A stretch of 6,003 nucleotides of DNA, from positions 1 through 6,003 of the forward strand of contig RHFA01000166.1 in NCBI GenBank assembly GCA_003724275.1. The letters are read 5' to 3'. The stretch's first letter is position 1; each line of letters opens with the position of its first letter. The notes beneath the pieces are model-generated. The model ran no database searches, was not told the origin of the DNA, and worked only from the letters and a program-made list of their open reading frames with translations. The DNA is from Thaumarchaeota archaeon S13. GTDB taxonomy: Archaea > Thermoproteota > Nitrososphaeria > Nitrososphaerales > Nitrosopumilaceae. Shown piece after piece: positions 5,401-6,003 of this stretch. The translations under genes and the position numbers were made by a program.

Positions 5401-5480
5401 TACAAACATCATGCCATTATGATAAACATGAATATACTATAATAAATATCATAATTATACCATAAACATCTTGTAAATTG
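5401..5480. repeat. Degenerate 20-bp-phased motif, four units
   Basis: Ten-base segments starting at 5401, 5421, 5441 and 5461 read TACAAACATC, GATAAACATG, AATAAATATC and CATAAACATC. They share the core ATAAACATC with one to three changes and recur exactly every 20 bp, about two helical turns. The remaining 10 bp of each unit are AT-rich and poorly conserved. Low complexity raises the chance of coincidence. Confidence 0.45.
5416..5455. promoter_or_regulatory. 9-bp inverted repeat in the AT-rich island (operator candidate)
   Basis: ATTATGATA (5416-5424) and TATCATAAT (5447-5455) are exact reverse complements separated by 22 bp; the spacing between arm centres is 31 bp, about three helical turns. 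Winged-helix dimers such as ArsR-like proteins bind inverted repeats, and the adjacent gene encodes one. A link between the two is inference. Confidence 0.4.
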
Positions 5481-5510
5481 ATGGCAGCGCTCCGACGTTG
5501 GTAATTGTGA

Positions 5511-5517
5511 GCTATAG
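5511..5517 (+). promoter_or_regulatory. Weak box A candidate for the ArsR-like gene
   Basis: GCTATAG is the nearest TATA-like element upstream of ATG 5586. It would give a start near 5540 and a leader of about 45 nt. A TAATCC element at 5541 and a T5 run at 5554-5558 are alternatives; none is strong. Confidence 0.25.
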
Positions 5518-5585
5518 TTGATGAAAACGGCCAAAACTCCTAATCCTGTGCCCTTTTTGGCGCGCATGGCCGCGGCCGGGGCGGC

Positions 5586-6003
5586 ATGGCGACGCTGCTG
5601 GACAGGCCGACCGAGGTGACCAGGACGATCGCGATCGACCCCGCGCGCGCCGCAGCCGTGGCGGATCCAGTCAGGTCTCACGCCCTCGCGCTGCTGTGCG
5701 GCAGGGCGCTGACGGCCGAGCAGGTCGCCGACGGCCTGGCCAGGCGCGGCCGCCGCAGGGCGCTCACGACGGTGCGCCACCACATCGAGGTTCTCCGCGC
5801 CGCCGGCCTCGTCGATGTCGTGAGGGTCACCGAGTCGCGCGGGGGCGTGACAAAGCACTATGGCACGCCTGTGAGGATGCTCCCGCAGGCCGTCCCTGCC
5901 GACTTTGGGGAGCGCCACGCCGCGGCGATAGGGGAGGCCGCGAGCGCGATTGCGGCCATTGTCGAGAGGGCCGTGATGGTCCCCTTCGGGATGTCGCCGC
6001 GCC
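5586..6003 (+). CDS. ArsR-like winged helix-turn-helix transcriptional regulator (3' partial)
   Basis: The gene runs off the window end; 139 codons are visible. ATG 5586 is the only usual start after the in-frame TAA at 5541. Residues 26-38 (ADPVRSHALALLC) match the first helix of ArsR-type DNA-binding domains, which typically read DPxRxxIL. ALTAEQVADGLARRG (41-55) is the next helix pair. ALTTVRHHIEVLRAAGLVDV (59-78) fits the recognition helix with the family's VxHHLxxLxxAGLV pattern, and 79-94 is the wing with a tyrosine (HYGT). The metal-binding ELCVCDL motif of classic ArsR/SmtB sensors is absent; the only visible Cys is C38, so this is not an obvious metal sensor. Beyond residue 100 a helical region rich in Ala may be the dimer interface or a second domain. 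The ligand and targets are unknown; the AT-rich inverted repeat upstream is a possible self-regulatory site. Confidence 0.88.
   Translation, partial: MATLLDRPTEVTRTIAIDPARAAAVADPVRSHALALLCGRALTAEQVADGLARRGRRRALTTVRHHIEVLRAAGLVDVVRVTESRGGVTKHYGTPVRMLPQAVPADFGERHAAAIGEAASAIAAIVERAVMVPFGMSPR

Larger units (their letters stand above)
5338..5480. other. AT-rich intergenic island
   Basis: Lines 5341-5400 and 5401-5460 have 16 and 12 G/C out of 60 (27% and 20%), against about 67% in sampled flanking coding DNA. No gene of useful length is present. The position, shortly upstream of a regulator gene, suggests an easily melted control region; an origin-like role is possible but no origin-binding motif was recognised. 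Confidence 0.8.

Noticed and set aside
5395..5442. 15-aa ATG frame in the AT-rich island
   Set aside because: Such short frames are expected by chance in this composition, and no promoter or homologue supports it.
5401..5480. CRISPR array
   Set aside because: The 20-bp-phased motif is too short and degenerate, and there are no distinct spacers between conserved repeats.
5409..5918. Reverse-strand 169-aa frame opposite the ArsR-like gene
   Set aside because: Its main part is the antisense of a clear winged-helix gene, and its C-terminal end is translation of the AT-rich island.

Overview
The window looks like archaeal DNA, most likely from the ammonia-oxidising Nitrososphaerota (Thaumarchaeota) and probably a GC-rich, Cenarchaeum-like lineage. 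The signs are: heavy use of ATA (Ile) and AGG (Arg) codons; TATA (box A) elements about 26-30 bp upstream of ATG or TTG starts, as in leaderless archaeal transcripts; TTG and GTG starts; and a large secreted protein whose CxxC-TPPTLGVD domain I associate, from memory, with thaumarchaeal exported proteins. The genus is an inference. Coding DNA in the flanks is roughly two-thirds GC. All supported genes are on the + strand.

Layout. (1) 3-2822: 3' part of a large exported beta-sandwich protein with an EF-hand-like calcium loop and two nearly identical C-terminal coiled-coil repeats. (2) 2891-3345: a box A and a small protein of unknown function whose 3' end overlaps the next gene. (3) 3314-4126: purC, SAICAR synthetase of purine synthesis, the one firm enzyme call. 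(4) 4147-4610: a tandem 247-bp-period duplication. Each unit holds a promoter, a TTG-start microgene (33 and 34 aa, Cys-Cys motif) and the 5' end of a membrane-protein gene. In unit 1 that gene stops after 11 codons; in unit 2 it continues as an intact 188-aa, three-helix membrane protein (4578-5144). (5) 5145-5585: gene-free, first GC-rich with hairpins, then a sharp AT-rich island (about 25% GC) with 20-bp-phased motifs and an inverted repeat. (6) 5586 to the window end: 5' part of an ArsR-like winged-helix regulator.

How the parts relate. The small 2923-3345 gene and purC are probably co-transcribed. The microgene plus three-helix protein looks like a two-gene cassette, duplicated once with loss of one membrane gene; its GC content is lower than that of its neighbours. 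It is the best candidate here for something undescribed. The AT-rich island may be the control region of the ArsR-like gene.
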